64,000 nt of DNA. Source: Hanleya hanleyi (taxonomy: Eukaryota; Mollusca; Polyplacophora; Lepidopleurida; Hanleyidae). Shown here piece after piece: positions 1 through 12,104 of the stretch. The position numbers and the translations under genes are program-made. The first letter of the stretch is position 1. Every line of letters starts with the position of its first letter. The DNA is taken from the NCBI GenBank assembly GCA_036873755.1, contig JAVTVY010019002.1, positions 16,718-80,717 on the forward strand. Reading direction: 5' to 3'. The notes under the pieces were generated by a model. That model had not been told where the DNA came from. It did not search any database and saw only the letters and a list, made by a program, of their open reading frames with translations.

Positions 1-545
1 CTCACAAAAAATTAAATTTTTAACGATTTCCTGATTTTTCGATCACACTGACCTTTGACCTCTGACCTTGACCTACATTTAATATGCAACACATCGTTCC
101 CCCCCTAGGGCATCCACTCACCAAAAATTAGAACTGTAGATAGAAAACTGTCAACGATCAATGATTTCCTGATTTTTGGCAACAGTGACCTTTGACCTCT
201 GACCTCGACCTCAATTTTGATACGCGACACATCGTCTCCACCTGGCGTATCCACTCACAAAAAATTGCAACTGTGGACAGAAAACGTTCACAGATATAGA
301 CCGGACACGAACACTTCAGTGATTTTCTGTTTTTTAGGCCAGTGACCTTTGACCTGTGACCTCGACCTTCGTTTTGGTACGCGACACATCGTCTCCCCGT
401 AGGGTATCCACTCACCAAAAATTGGAGCTGTGGATAGGAAACTGTCCCAGATATAGACCGGACATGAGAACCGGACAGACGGACGGAAACCGCCATCACA
501 TAATACGACCGCCTTTTGGGCGGGCGTATAAAAACCTGACAGTTG
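1..545. repeat. AGGTCA-rich dispersed repeat, copy 1
   Basis: About three imperfect units of roughly 170-180 bp. Each has a run of TGACCTTTGACCT followed by further GACCT motifs, then a piece near CGACACATCGTCTCC, then a 'tatccactcacaaaaaatt' piece. On the other strand TGACCTTTGACCT reads AGGTCAAAGGTCA, a direct repeat of a nuclear-receptor half-site with 1-bp spacing. The copy ends in a GGACGGA run and 'gcgggcgtataaaa'. The same ending recurs at about 7,960-8,030. Open frames here are by-products of the repeat. Confidence 0.8.
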
Positions 546-1632
546 CAGATGACAAAAAACCTACTTTCTTGAAACTTTGATTCATATACATGTAGCTTAA
601 ATAAAAATCACAATTAAGTATGCTGATGGAAAGTGAAAATTTGTCACCCGTGCAACGTTTATGTGGAGATGACCTAGAGTGTTTGAGACTCCTTTACTCG
701 ACCTCGGGAATATTATGAAAAAACATATGGTTGGTTGATTCCAAATAAGCCATTGTCTGGCATCTTACACGTATACTTAATTTTAGCTTTCAGCCATCTC
801 CATCATTCACGAACTTTGAAGTGGTCTATGATTGGTGGACATCCAGAACCAGACCTGCCAAGTCTCATGGAAATTCTGTGAGTCTCAAGAAATATGGAAT
901 AACCTCTCGATCTCATGGAAGAGTTTAGAAATCTCACGGAATTCATAGAATATCTTCTCAAAAGTCTAAATCTACATTCATTTATCAACATTGTGACTCA
1001 TTTTCTGATGAAAAGGGATGTAATATAACATTTCTGACAATTTTTCTACAAAAATTGACAATCTCATATGGAAATTTATTCTCTGGAAATGCGTCAGGCC
1101 CCAGACCACCGGCCAAAAAAAAAATTTGGCTTGCTGCGCTCGGCGAAACTCAAGAAATTTCTTCACCAGAGCTTGGCAGCTCTGCAGAACATTACATGTA
1201 TAATAACGACATGTTCTCAGGCCTATCAGAGAAGAGACATTTAAGTTGAATCTGATTAACTTATGGGGTTTCATCACCTTTCTTTTACTGGAAGTCACCC
1301 AATATATCCCACAAAACCCACATTTATAGAAAATGAACATTCAAATCAAATGAGAATAATAATAAACTTATCCCTCAAATGGTTGACAATAAGCCCCATT
1401 GTAAACACAGACTTCCCACATATTACTGCATATACAAGTCAGACACGAGACTGAAGGGCAGGTCCACGCAAATGCATTTTTTCACGGGAGTCCGTAACGC
1501 CGTCTTGGTGGTGTAAATGACATATTACTGGTAACGCAAGTAAACTGTAAGGAAAATATCAATCAATGGCGGTGTTGCTGGCTCTCGTGAAAAAACCCCC
1601 AAAAACATGTGCGTGAACCTGTCCTGGCTTCT
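546..1632. other. No gene seen
   Basis: AT-rich sequence with only short, unconvincing open frames and no recognisable protein similarity. I see no RNA gene or repeat structure. Confidence 0.6.
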
Positions 1633-1712
1633 GTCCCATGCCTGGCGTGAATATCCCGTAATATGCGGTACTTCCCATGCCTGGCGTGAATATCCCGTAA
1701 TATGTGGTGCTT
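1633..1712. repeat. Short tandem duplication, two copies of about 38 bp
   Basis: A unit beginning CCCATGCCTGGCGTGAATAT is repeated twice head to tail with two or three substitutions. It keeps frames open on both strands, but nothing suggests coding. Confidence 0.85.
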
Positions 1713-2304
1713 CTGGGATTACGATGGGGCTTACGCGAAAGTCAAGCAAAACCCTCACCTCACAACCTCAGGGTAGCAATTGGAAGTTGTTAAAAGTCTT
1801 CAATGCTCTACCCCCTGGGGCAAAAATTTGAAGTGAATCCCCACATAAACCTCAACCAAATACAATTAATGTCCTATCCTCAGGTAAAACAAATATTAAC
1901 TGAATCCCACAGGGCTGAACACGCGTGAAAGCCCCATCCTCTGAGGCATAAACTTGTTGTGAATCCCCAGGTAAACCCCACTAAGCCCGACCCTTGCCGG
2001 AGGTTGGGGGGATGGGGATTTCGTTGGCTCCTGCATTATAGCTAAAATTGCAGCTATCTGATGGGAAATCTTAGATTTACATACATGTACACTTGATTTA
2101 CAGCCTACATGCACTATTGGATTAGAGTTTTTTCCTGATCTTTTAAAATGAGATTTTGTCATCTCTTATTGCTAGAAATCGGCAAGGTGAAGGACCCATT
2201 TTTTGTGGCTAATTTCAATCAGTAATAACAATCTAAGCAAAGAAACTGAATGTTCACCACATTAATGTTTTCTGTGGTATACGTAGCATGTTGAGCTCAC
2301 ATTT
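1713..2304. other. No gene seen
   Basis: Non-coding, including two diverged short repeats with 'gaatccccacataaac' / 'gaatccccaggtaaac' at about 1,834 and 1,961. No gene or RNA feature recognised. Confidence 0.55.
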
Positions 2305-2670
2305 TCAACTGAGTGAGTGAGTGAATATGGTTTAACGTCGCTTTCAACTATATTTCGTTGGGTTCTATTCCTTTTCACACCCGGGAACCACACGGGTGGG
2401 GTCCTATTACTTTTCACACCCGGGAACCCCACGGGTGCCTCAGTTAGTCGCCTCTTACAACAAGCTGTCTGAGGAGCTGAGGCCTATTCTTACCATGACC
2501 TGCGGTGTGCACATTGACATCCCAGGTCAATCCTCGGAAGCCCCACGAGGCTGATTCATAAAAAAGAGAGAAAGAGAGAATTGAGGACTCAGGTTTGATG
2601 CCACGTTCAGCAATATTTCAGCTACAAAATGTATACAGCGACGATCAAACAAAATTCTAAGTATTCTAAC
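2305..2670. repeat. SINE-like repeat resembling gastropod dispersed repeats
   Basis: Starts with a GAGTGAGTGAGTG run followed by 'gtttaacgtcgctttcaac'. It contains two copies of 'cttttcacacccgggaacc' and the stretch 'gttagtcgcctcttacaac', followed near 2,595 by a second piece with 'cagcaatatttcagctac'. I associate this combination with abundant repeats of abalone and limpet genomes. I cannot place a clear pol III A/B box pair, so 'SINE' is tentative. Confidence 0.55.
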
Positions 2671-3900
2671 GAAAACAAGTCAACAGCCCAGCGATCCAGG
2701 AGTAATTCAACAAAACACACCAAAAGACATACATTAGAACTTATGCAACAAATCGATTTCTTTCAAATAACCTAAAATACAGTCTTCTTTTACCCGACTA
2801 AAAAGATCTTCTAAAGCAGCTGCTTGATAAAAAGAATCTCTTACAATCTTAAAAGTGTATACCGTCAATCAGAATATGTTTCCCTGTAAGATCTTCATGG
2901 CATGGAATACACCTTGGGGCTGGTTGTTTTTTTTAGTAAATGTTTGTGAGTCAGAGTTAATCAGGGATGGCCGATTCTACATGTACATCGCCTGATCATA
3001 AAATAATATCTGATTTTTTTATATATGCTCTCTTTCAAGTACATGTACATGTAGTACTTCAATATAAGACTGTTATTTAGGATGCCTTACCATCAACTTC
3101 TTTAAGTCTGAAAGTAACGGAACCACTTCAATGTTAAACATTACACGTGTATATCCTATTAGGCCTATTCCTATAGGTATAAAACCAGGAAACTACATAT
3201 TTGTGAAGCAGGATCCACACAAATGATAAAATTTTCTCTGTTTGGCACATCTCTGTCTCTATTATATATATATTTGAAATATCCCCCTCCCCCCCAATTT
3301 GACTTATTGATGACCCATGGTTTGTAGAAAGGTTATGTTACCCAAAACAAACAACCTATTAATTTTGGCCTGAGGAATAGGATGTGTGCACTTGACATGC
3401 CCAGTCAAAGGTTGTGTGTGCCACTGCCACATGTAACCTGTGCATACACATACAATTTTTTCTCATGTTCACCTACAAACTGTAAGGTAATTTTGAAAAC
3501 TACATGTATTGATTATCTGTCACTAAAGTATTATGAGAGAGTAAAAACACAATCCATATGTATACGAATTCAGACTTGGTCGGTGTCCATGGATACAACA
3601 TATTACGGTAATCCCACAAATAAAATGATCACCGAAGTGCAATCTGGCATGTCTGGGGGTTGAATTATGGGAGTGATCGGTTTTATTGATTCTGAATGAA
3701 GGAGAGCATCCCCGAAAACTGCAGTTATGAAATGGACTCTTAGTAAATACATGGCCTCAAAATGAATACTATTTAGGGTTCCTTTACGCCTCGCGAGTAA
3801 GATACATACCCAACGTTTGGTATGAACCCATACCCTGGAACTGGAGATAATGCACAGACAACAAATGTTAATAGATGGATGGATGGACAGGACTTACATG
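2671..3900. other. No gene seen
   Basis: AT-rich intergenic-type DNA with several TACATGTACATGTA-like stretches (about 3,040-3,055). A 93-codon open frame at 3,382-3,663 has no recognisable domain and ordinary non-coding composition. Confidence 0.6.
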
Positions 3901-3904
3901 TACC

Positions 3905-4165
3905 ATCGCATAATACGACCTCGTCTTCGACAGGCATATACAAATGTGACTTTTAATGATTTCCCGATTTTGGGGTCACAGTGACCTCGACCCCTGACCT
4001 TGACCTAAATTTTGGTATGTGACACATCGTATCCCTGAATGTATCTACTGACACAAAAAAAATTATCTTTGATGATTTCCTGATTTTGGGTTCACAGTGA
4101 CCTTTGACACTGATCTACATGTAAATTGTGGTCACATCTTTTCCCCCTATTGAATCCACTCACAA
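3905..4165. repeat. AGGTCA-rich dispersed repeat, copy 2
   Basis: Shares with the left-edge copy the 'cataatacgacc' lead-in, the 'ggtcacagtgacct' core followed by GACCT half-sites, and the pieces 'gtgacacatcgtatccc' and 'gaatccactcacaag'. Shorter and more diverged. Confidence 0.75.
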
Positions 4166-5215
4166 GAGCCCAAGGGCTTCAATATATGCCCATATATCTG
4201 GAATTACATTGGTCCAAATGTCAAGGTTGTGTGTTAATAGCCTTGATTCCAGTTGGTGGCTAGCAATCCAGAGAAAGGTCTATAATTTTGTGCTTCTGAG
4301 AATGTAACATATATATCACATCTTAGATTGAATGATAAACTAAAATGAGCTGTTTTCACTCCACTATCAATAAGTGACAAAACACTAGTTTGGAAACAAA
4401 ATGGCCCGGTGCAGGTGTAGCCACGAGAGGTCTATCCACCCTCCGACCCTCATTTATTCAAAACCAACCTATATGTTAACTATTCTTAGCAAAATGTAAG
4501 CCTTACACAAACTAATTGACCTAAGCCCACCAGGCACAACCCGCGGCCAATGCCATTTTGGAGGGTACCTGTCCCATTCCGATGCATTAGGTCGCCCTCA
4601 AGGGGTCGGGCGTATTGAATAAGGCTCACTACACTCAAAATTTCTCATGAAATTAAACACAGGTTAACTTAAACGTCCGTTCAAGACGCGCAACTGCACC
4701 TAGAGTGAGTTCCACCACCTAAATTTCCCGCCTTGTGCCTTCCACTGCGCACAATACTGACCAATCAACACGCTGCGCATTCCCCCACCCAGCTAATTGG
4801 CACGTGCCATGAAAACAATATTTTCACTCTATACTTCGTGCCGAATGAAAATACATTAACTCTTGGTAACTACATGTAGTTAACCTTGAAGCAAGAGCCG
4901 AGAGCTCACATAATTCACACTGAAATCGACAATAGTCAAACACAAGAAAGTAGTAGTTTTCTTGCAAATGGATTCCTTTCAGGCGAGAGAATTTTTCATG
5001 AAGGAAGAAGAAAGTGATGAAGTAAACCTTTGTTCTTGAGTTAATAAACAGGTATGAAAGGACCCCTCTCCCCGTTAAATCAGCAATGTATGGTTTTTAT
5101 TTCACAACAGTTTAACTAAATGTAGCTGTTTCAAACATGGGAGACAACTCAACAGGACAAATACTATATACATGTATGGGAGAAAACTCTGAATATTCCA
5201 GCCTAACACATAGCT
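4166..5215. other. No gene seen
   Basis: No coding region, RNA gene or repeat that I recognise. The stretch 4,400-4,900 is less AT-rich than its surroundings but has no sustained open frame. Confidence 0.55.
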
Positions 5216-6204
5216 AAACTTGATTCAGTTTTGGGGGACTGTGACCTTGACCTTTGACAAATTGATCTCAAAATGTATGGCTCCTCTTTGCCATGTGAGT
5301 AAGGTATACTCAAAAGTTTGGTACCAATCCATACCTTGAAACTAGCTGAGATATCGCGTGGACAACAAATGTTAATGGATGAATGGACAGAATGCAACAT
5401 CGCATTACACGACCTCGTTTTCGATAGGCACATGAAAATGTGACTTTTGATGATTTCTTGATTTTGGGGTCACAGTGACCTTGAACGTTGACCCACATTT
5501 TGGTATGTAACACATCATGTCCCTCTAATGTATCTACTGGCAGAAAAAAAAGTTATTTTTAATGATTTCCTGATTTTGGGGTCACAGTGTCCTTGACCTT
5601 TGACCTTGACCTAAATTTTGGTACACGACACATCGTCTTCCCTCAATGTATTAGTGGACACAAAAAATCATGATTTCGAACAATTTCACGATTTTTGGGT
5701 CACAGTGACCTTGACCTTTGACCTACATTTTGATATGTGACAGATCATGTCCCCCTAATCTATCTACTGACAATTTTTTTTTTTTTTTAAAGATTTCCCG
5801 ATTTTGGGGTCACAGTGACCTTTGACCTTGACCTAATTTTTGGTATGCGACATTTCATTTCCCGCTATTGAATCCACTCACAAAAAAATTGTAATTTGTA
5901 ATTTCTTGATTTTTAGGTCACACTGACCTTTGACCTTGATTCTGGGGTCACGGTGACCCTTGGATCTAAATTTTGGTACATGACAAAACAGCTCCCCGTA
6001 ATTTCTCAATGGACTTTTGAACAATTTCACGATTTTTGGGTCACAGTGACCTTGATCTTTGACCTAGATGAAATATCGTGTCCCCCTAATGTATCTACTG
6101 ACACAAAAAAATGTTATTTTTAATAATTTCCTGATTTTGGGGTCACAGTGACGTTTGACCTCCGACCTTGACCTATTTTTTGGTATGCGACACTTCATTT
6201 CCCC
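5216..6204. repeat. AGGTCA-rich tandem array, copy 3
   Basis: The longest array in the window, with about seven units of 110-130 bp. Each has 'gatttcctgattttggggtc', then CACAGTGACCTTTGACC-type motifs, then 'gtatgtgacacatcatgtcc' or a close variant. Many units carry two or three GACCTTTGACCT-spaced half-sites. It is interrupted at 6,210 by a hAT-like insertion and resumes at 7,466. Confidence 0.85.
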
Positions 6205-6209
6205 CTATA

Positions 6210-7465
6210 CAGTCTTGCGAGGAAGGGCGAGCGATCGCTCGCGCTCGCGCCCACACACGCCCAAAGACCTCCAGGCGACCGATTTATCACTCGCCCATAA
6301 TTGTAACGAAATCCAGCTAAATGGTATCATAAAACAATAGAATCGCCTCCCGTAAAACTTTAATTTTGAACGAGTACCTCCGAAGAAAACTCAAACAGAA
6401 AGCGGAAATAAACTTGACTAACTTTTGACATGCGCATAACGCGAACGTCCTGACCAAACACCTTTTGCAAAGTGATGCGTGATTGGCTTATTAAGACACA
6501 ACGAACACGATCATTGGTTCATCATCTGTTACAGGGAAATCAGCGAGCACGTGTTTCTCTGGGCGGGCAATTTGTACCGGCGAGAGCTGCTGGAGGCGCC
6601 TGCTGGAGATCGGCGTACGTGACATGCAGCTTCCGTCTTTTGCTCGAGCAATAATCCTGTTGAACATTTCTTGTATCGTCTCTTTCGCGATGGCAGGCAT
6701 TCCGAAAGGAATAAAGTGGAGTCGAAAACTTTCAACAACTGGAGAACAACACATCGGTTTTACAACCGAGGAGAGGGATGGTCGGCAGTACGTCACATTC
6801 GTCTGGTGCAAGCTGTGTGCACGGTATAAAGACAAGATCTCCGGACATCCTAATCTCCGCGGGGCGGCCAAAAAAGCATTTGACAGCTATGTAGAGGGTA
6901 CCAATTCCGTAACGAAGAGTAATATCTTGAGGCACCTTGAAGGGAAGGTCCATGGAATATCCATTCTTGTTCATTCTGGGTCCGAGAAAGATGAACCCGG
7001 TAAATAGATTTGAATTGAATTGTATATTCTAAAATAAACAATGCCATCATTGCGAAGCAGACGAAAAATAGTATATACCAAGTTGAAAATATTTAGAATA
7101 ATTGACATACATGTACATTAGAAATTAATTAAAAAACTGAAAATTACATAAAACTGATAAATATATTCCATTTAAATTATACTAGTAATAGTTGAAAAGA
7201 AAATTTGAAAAAAAAAGTTCAAATCTAAATAAAGTTCAATATCTAAGAACTTTTTTAATTCGTCTTTGAAATAATCATAGATTGTGGAAGATATTTACAA
7301 TTGTTTTGGTTAATTATTTTGTTGAAAAAAAGATAAACTAATTAATGATATTGCTCTCCCAGTAGTGTTTTGGGCGAGCAATTGACAAGGAGAGCGACAG
7401 CTCCCCCAAAGCATTTCAGGAGAGTGATTTACAACTCGCCCTTAATCTGCTCATCGAAAAGACTG
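6210..7465 (+). mobile_element. Non-autonomous hAT-like transposon
   Basis: A 1,256-bp insertion in the AGGTCA repeat. It begins CAGTCTTGCGAGG and ends CGAAAAGACTG, giving short inverted ends CAGTCTT/AAGACTG. Both sides carry the 5-bp direct repeat CTATA (6,205-6,209 and 7,466-7,470). The surrounding repeat continues normally across the site. hAT elements normally make 8-bp duplications, so the 5-bp match is a weakness. The interior carries one exon resembling the N-terminus of BED-type hAT proteins and a long AT-rich tail without a catalytic core. Confidence 0.7.
6690..7007 (+). pseudogene. BED/hAT-type N-terminal exon fragment
   Basis: An open frame of 105 codons from an ATG in GCGATGGCAGGC to a TAG. 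Residues about 33-80 contain 'WCKLCARYKDKI', then 'RGAAKKAF', 'EGTNSVTKSN' and 'LRHLEGKVH'. This Cys-x2-Cys ... His-x4-His spacing suits a BED-like or KIAA1586-type zinc finger from domesticated and active hAT transposases. The frame ends directly after a donor-like CCGGTAAATAG, so this may be a first exon read into its intron. No downstream hAT catalytic domain is visible before the element ends, so I take it as a captured or leftover exon in a non-autonomous copy. Confidence 0.6.
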
Positions 7466-8380
7466 CTATAGAATCCACTCACAAAAAATTTGAAAATTTA
7501 AATGATTTCCTGATTTTTCGGTCACACTGACCATTGACCTCTGACATCGACCTACATTTGGTATGCAATGCATTGTTCCCCCCTAGGGCATCCACTCACC
7601 AAAAATTAGAACTGTAGATAGAAAACTGTCAATGATCAATGATTTCCTGATTTTAGGCAACAGTGACCATGGACATCTGACCTCGACCTCAATTTAGGTG
7701 AGCGACACATCGTCTCCACCTAGCGTATCCACTCACAAAAATTTTGCAACTGTGGATAGAAAACGTTCCCAGATATAGACCGGACACGAACACTTCAGTG
7801 ATCTCCTGTTTTTTAGGCCAGTGACCTTTGGCCTCTCACCTCGGCCTTCATTTTGTTATGCGACACATTGTCTCCCCATAGGGTATCCACTCACTAAAAA
7901 TTGGAACTGTAGATAGAAAACTGCCCCAGATATAGACCGGACACCAGAGACAGACAGAAGGACGAACGGACACACGGACGGAAACCGCCATCACATAATA
8001 CGTCCGCCTTTTGGCGAGCGTATAAAAAATGAGCAATTTTCCATAATTTCCTGATTTTTAAGCCAGTGACCTTTGACCTCTAACCTCGGCCCACATTTGG
8101 TATGTGACACATCATCCCTCCTAGGGTATCCACTCACCAAAATCGGAACTGTCGATAGAAAGCTGTCAATAATCAATGATTTCCTGAATTTTAGGCCACA
8201 GTGACCTTTGACCTCTGACCTCAACCTCAATTTTGGTACGTGACAAATCATCTCTACCTAGTGTATCCACTGTGGATAGAAAACTGATATAGACCAGACA
8301 CAAAAGATTCATTGATTTCCTGATTTTCAGGCCAGTGGCTTCTGACCTCGACATACATTTGGTATTTACATCGTCTACCT
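7466..8380. repeat. AGGTCA-rich dispersed repeat, copy 3 continued
   Basis: Resumes directly after the hAT-like insertion with 'gaatccactcacaaaaaatt' and runs through about five further units like those at 1-545, including the GGACGGA run and 'gcgagcgtataaaa' ending near 8,025. Confidence 0.8.
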
Positions 8381-9650
8381 AGTGCCCAACCAAAAATAGA
8401 GATAAAAAATAGAAATAAAATCCGCCAGCCATTCCTGCACCCCGATCCAGATTGGCACCCATCAAGTTTATATATACATAGTGTTTTAAATGGGGCAATA
8501 TCAGTTACAAGAAGTTGGAAACTTTTAATACAAAGAGTTTTGAGTCCCATGCGCACATGGATCAGTGATCAAGGACTTCCTTATTCTCGTGGACATATAC
8601 CGGAAGTGAGAGTTATCACCCTTCACTTGGATACCAGAGTGTGGTAGATAGAATTTGGTGGGAAAATGGCACTCTGCAATGCAGCTGCATGGAATGGCAT
8701 TTTATCATTCCCTCGGTTGTTGCCTTGCTGGCTATATGACAACAATCAGGGATTTACTTGGATATATTTTATATGGAATATATATAATATCCAAATAATA
8801 TATTTATATCTCTACATTATATGGAACAATAAAATATATCTCATTGAGACATATTTTACGAATTTGAGTATTAAATAGCCAAGAAACATTTACCAATAAA
8901 GTTAGGGCCTAATTACCCGCACAATGGCTGCCCAGGTATATATTGGGACTTTAATATGATCCCATACGTAGATTGGTCATTTGTTGTCTCCATTGTTGAC
9001 CTAAGCCCTCATTATTCATTTGATCAGTTAGATATTAGTGAATGTATATAATAAAACTTGGCACAAGGGCTATAATTCAATGGGGAATAGTTTTGAAAGT
9101 TCCAAACTGAAAAGAAGAAAAATCTCTCAGCTGAGACTTTTGTGGAGGAATTAATAGATTACAGATAAATCACATTTTAAAAATTAATTATCACATTTTA
9201 ATTGGTAGAAATTGAATTATAGAATGACAAGTAAAATCGGGAAGTTGGTTGGACAATATTAAAATAGTAGACCCCATGATGGCTTAGGCCTACTATTTTG
9301 TGGGATCAAGTGACAAATTTATTTCTGAAAAAAACAACAAAGCAATCACAAGACAAGGTTTTCAACCTATAAGGCTAATGACAATTGATTCCTTGTTTCC
9401 CGTTAGACTGTTTTCAAAAGTGATCCGGGCGGGTCTTAGTTTTCATTATTCATTACTCATTATTTGAAATAAATTAGGGTTGACATCATATGGCCATCAT
9501 ATTTGGGAATGTTTAAACAAATGAGCTACCTTTTCTGATGGGACTTTCCTGGTGAGCATATTATTTTCGCCGATTTTGCCAGTTCGATCGTCAGCTTTGA
9601 TGTGTCTCTGAGGTTTGTGAGCAAATTGAGGCTGGCTTAATTAACTCTTT
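8381..9650. other. No gene seen
   Basis: AT-rich DNA. Around 8,755-8,850 is a strongly AT-rich patch of 'atatat' type. No coding feature is supported. Confidence 0.55.
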
Positions 9651-9946
9651 GCCCCATGATGACGCCATTTGACGCCCCTTTCTAAACCATACAGGCTTTT
9701 CTAGGCTGCCCCTTAGACCTTTCCGGTGATCACCTGTAAATTGTCAGGTACAAATCTATTGGAGGGCTGGTGTCAAAGGTTTATTAATTTTTTATATTAC
9801 TTTTACAGTGACCAATAATTTATTATGTTTAATATTTTCTGAAATAAAATATTATTGAATCAGGTTAATTAATTAATTTATTACATAAGGCGTCAAATGG
9901 CGTCATCATGGACTAGGAAGGGGCGTCAAATGGCGTCACCATGGGG
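9651..9946. repeat. Inverted repeat with GACGCCATTTGACGCC arms
   Basis: The left arm (9,651-9,681) reads GCCCCATGATGACGCCATTT and continues GACGCCCC. The right side holds two tandem copies of its reverse complement (9,889-9,910 and 9,921-9,946, the latter with GGCGTCAAATGGCGTCACC). The arms are about 210-240 bp apart. It could be a small hairpin-type MITE. Confidence 0.75.
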
Positions 9947-10063
9947 CAATGGTAGTAAACCTCCATGGGGCAAATTTTACTATTACTGTTTTCAATATAT
10001 GTTTAAAGCTAGAAATTGCACTTAGAAAGTGCATAAAGTACGAAAAACCGCAAATAATTAAAA

Positions 10064-12104
10064 CAGGCCTGCAAGTGCAGGGGTTTCCTTAAGAGGCGGC
10101 GGGCGGCGGTTTTCGGCGGCTACTATCGCCGAAACCGCCGCCTACTTCGTCGGCAGCAAAAAAAAAAAAAAAAAAATTAACATGGTGTTGTTGTTGTCCG
10201 TGTTGTCGTTGTTGTAAACTTACTCCGTCGGCGTTTTATCGCAGTCAGCATTTCTTGTATTAAAGTTGATCTGTGGACTTCATTTGCCTTTGTTGAGTTG
10301 TACTTTTTATTATGTCTGATTTCGCGAACTGAAAGTGAAACTGTCATGCCTACGTCTCGTCACACCAACAGATCATGACCTACTGAAGGTCAAGGTCGTA
10401 CACCGCGCGTGAATGAACCGTAGCTAAAGTATTCATGCCGCATGCACTTGAAATAGTAAACTGACAGCAGGGAATATGCTATGTACAAACGAAGTTCCAG
10501 TCTGACATTGCATGAAGGCTTTTGGTTTTGGGGCAAAACGATCAAAAGGTAATAATAATTTTATTGTAGATTATCTGCAAGTATTCATGAAAGAATGCCT
10601 GGAATGAAACATGTGCTAGACTTGGCAGTAGTGTCTTCGCCATGCTATGGAATATTCTATTGTCTCCACTCCCCTCCAGAAAGGTTCTGGGTTACGTTCA
10701 TTCTAAGTTTACGCCTATGACAAGGTATTCACATGGTAATTTTAATGTGGCTGTCCAACGAGTTCTCAAGTTTCTAAAAATCAGACCTGCCCAGTGTAAA
10801 ATGTGTTGGATTGTGCAAAGATTAGGCTATCCCCATCCTAAAATACAGATTCTGAACAAATGTTCTGTGTCATATCTCTGTATGCTAATTTCATGGTGAA
10901 AATTAATTATGTAAAATAAAAAAATTAAAATAGTAATTGATTCTTCAGAATTTCATTAAAACAGCAAAATGAACAAGAATTTAGTGTTCATAAAAATACA
11001 ATGAAAAAATGTTTTGTTGTAATAATTATGGTTTTTATGGAAATTGACTCAATATATTTCAGAAACTGAAAGTGCTGAATGCACAATCAGCGATGAACAA
11101 GGCAGTTTACATTTGACAACAAAGCTATAATATTAAACGTGTGTGCAAGAAGTTAAGCCGTGACCTGTGTGGTCAAGGATTCCGTGTTTGGGGTTCACAG
11201 ATCTTAGAACGTCTCCCTGTTGCACACACATTTAATATGATTAAAACAATTTAAAATATTAATTAAAATAGCTCTGATTTTGAATCTTTGTTTTTAAAAT
11301 ACACATGTTCTAGTCAATAGTATGTTGTTCATACGTAGACTGGTCAAACAAGATCATAGTGAACAGAACTCTCAGAAAGTGTGATTTTTTAAAACTAATT
11401 GATGAGGAATTTAGATGAAAGCACTGACCAAGGATCAGTTGTTTTGAGGGCCAAAATAGGCTTAGAATGCATCACAGAGCTTCTAGACCCCCAGAGCTTC
11501 TGGGAACCTAGGCGGCCCCCGGACCCCTCGCCTTGAAAGGTACGCCTCGCTTCGCTCGGCATTAATAGCCTCCTACTTTTTGGAAACAGCCTCCTACGTT
11601 CAAAGATAAGGAAACCCCTGCAAGTGGATTACAGTGAAAATATAGGAGAAAATATAGGAGGAAATTTGCAAAAATATAGGAGAAATATAGGAATTTTCTT
11701 AATAAAATATAGGGAGATTTAGGAAATAAAGGAGTGTAAGACAGGTCACTACTACACTGTATGTTCCAAACTTGGTAGTTTTCTGGTGTTTAATCAAATT
11801 ATTACCACTGAATGCGGTCAAGTAATAGTGATTTAGGAGACCAGTTCTGCTGCTTGGTTCAACAAAGAGAGATTTAGGAGACCATTTCTGCTGGTTGATT
11901 CAACAAAGAGAGATTGAAATGATTGCGGCAAAAATACTTTTCTGAAAATAATGTGTTTCCTCATGCCAATTTGACTCATTTCAGAGCATTGGTGAAATTT
12001 TTCATGAGAAAATGTTAAAATGTTTTGAGTAAAATATAGGAATGACTAAAAAATATAGGAAAATATAGGAATTATAGAAAATATAGGAGACACTTGCAGG
12101 CCTG
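10064..12104. mobile_element. Outer MITE with CAGGCCTGCAAGTG ends
   Basis: The ends are exact inverted copies of the 14-mer CAGGCCTGCAAGTG (10,064-10,077 and 12,091-12,104). After discounting the younger insertion inside, about 500 bp remain, made mostly of 'aaaatataggag' repeats (11,635-12,085). I found no clear target-site duplication. The CAG start is hAT-like, but the family is not settled. Confidence 0.65.
10078..11618. mobile_element. Non-autonomous hAT-like element nested in the MITE
   Basis: The insertion begins CAGGGGTTTCCTTA and ends with the complementary TAAGGAAACCCC. The 8-bp direct repeat TGCAAGTG (10,070-10,077 and 11,619-11,626) flanks it, as expected for hAT. The interior (about 1.5 kb) has a GC-rich GGCGGC stretch and a poly-A run near 10,150, and no transposase frame. 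The 85-codon frame at 10,642-10,899 has no recognisable domain. Confidence 0.75.

Noticed and set aside
158..580. Overlapping open frames on both strands at the left edge
   Set aside because: They lie in the AGGTCA-rich dispersed repeat, and similar frames appear in its other copies.
3382..3663. 93-codon open frame
   Set aside because: No domain, no flanking gene signals, composition like the surrounding non-coding DNA.
5216..6204. CRISPR-like regularly spaced repeats
   Set aside because: Units vary in length and sequence, with no unique spacers and no associated genes; the DNA is plainly eukaryotic.
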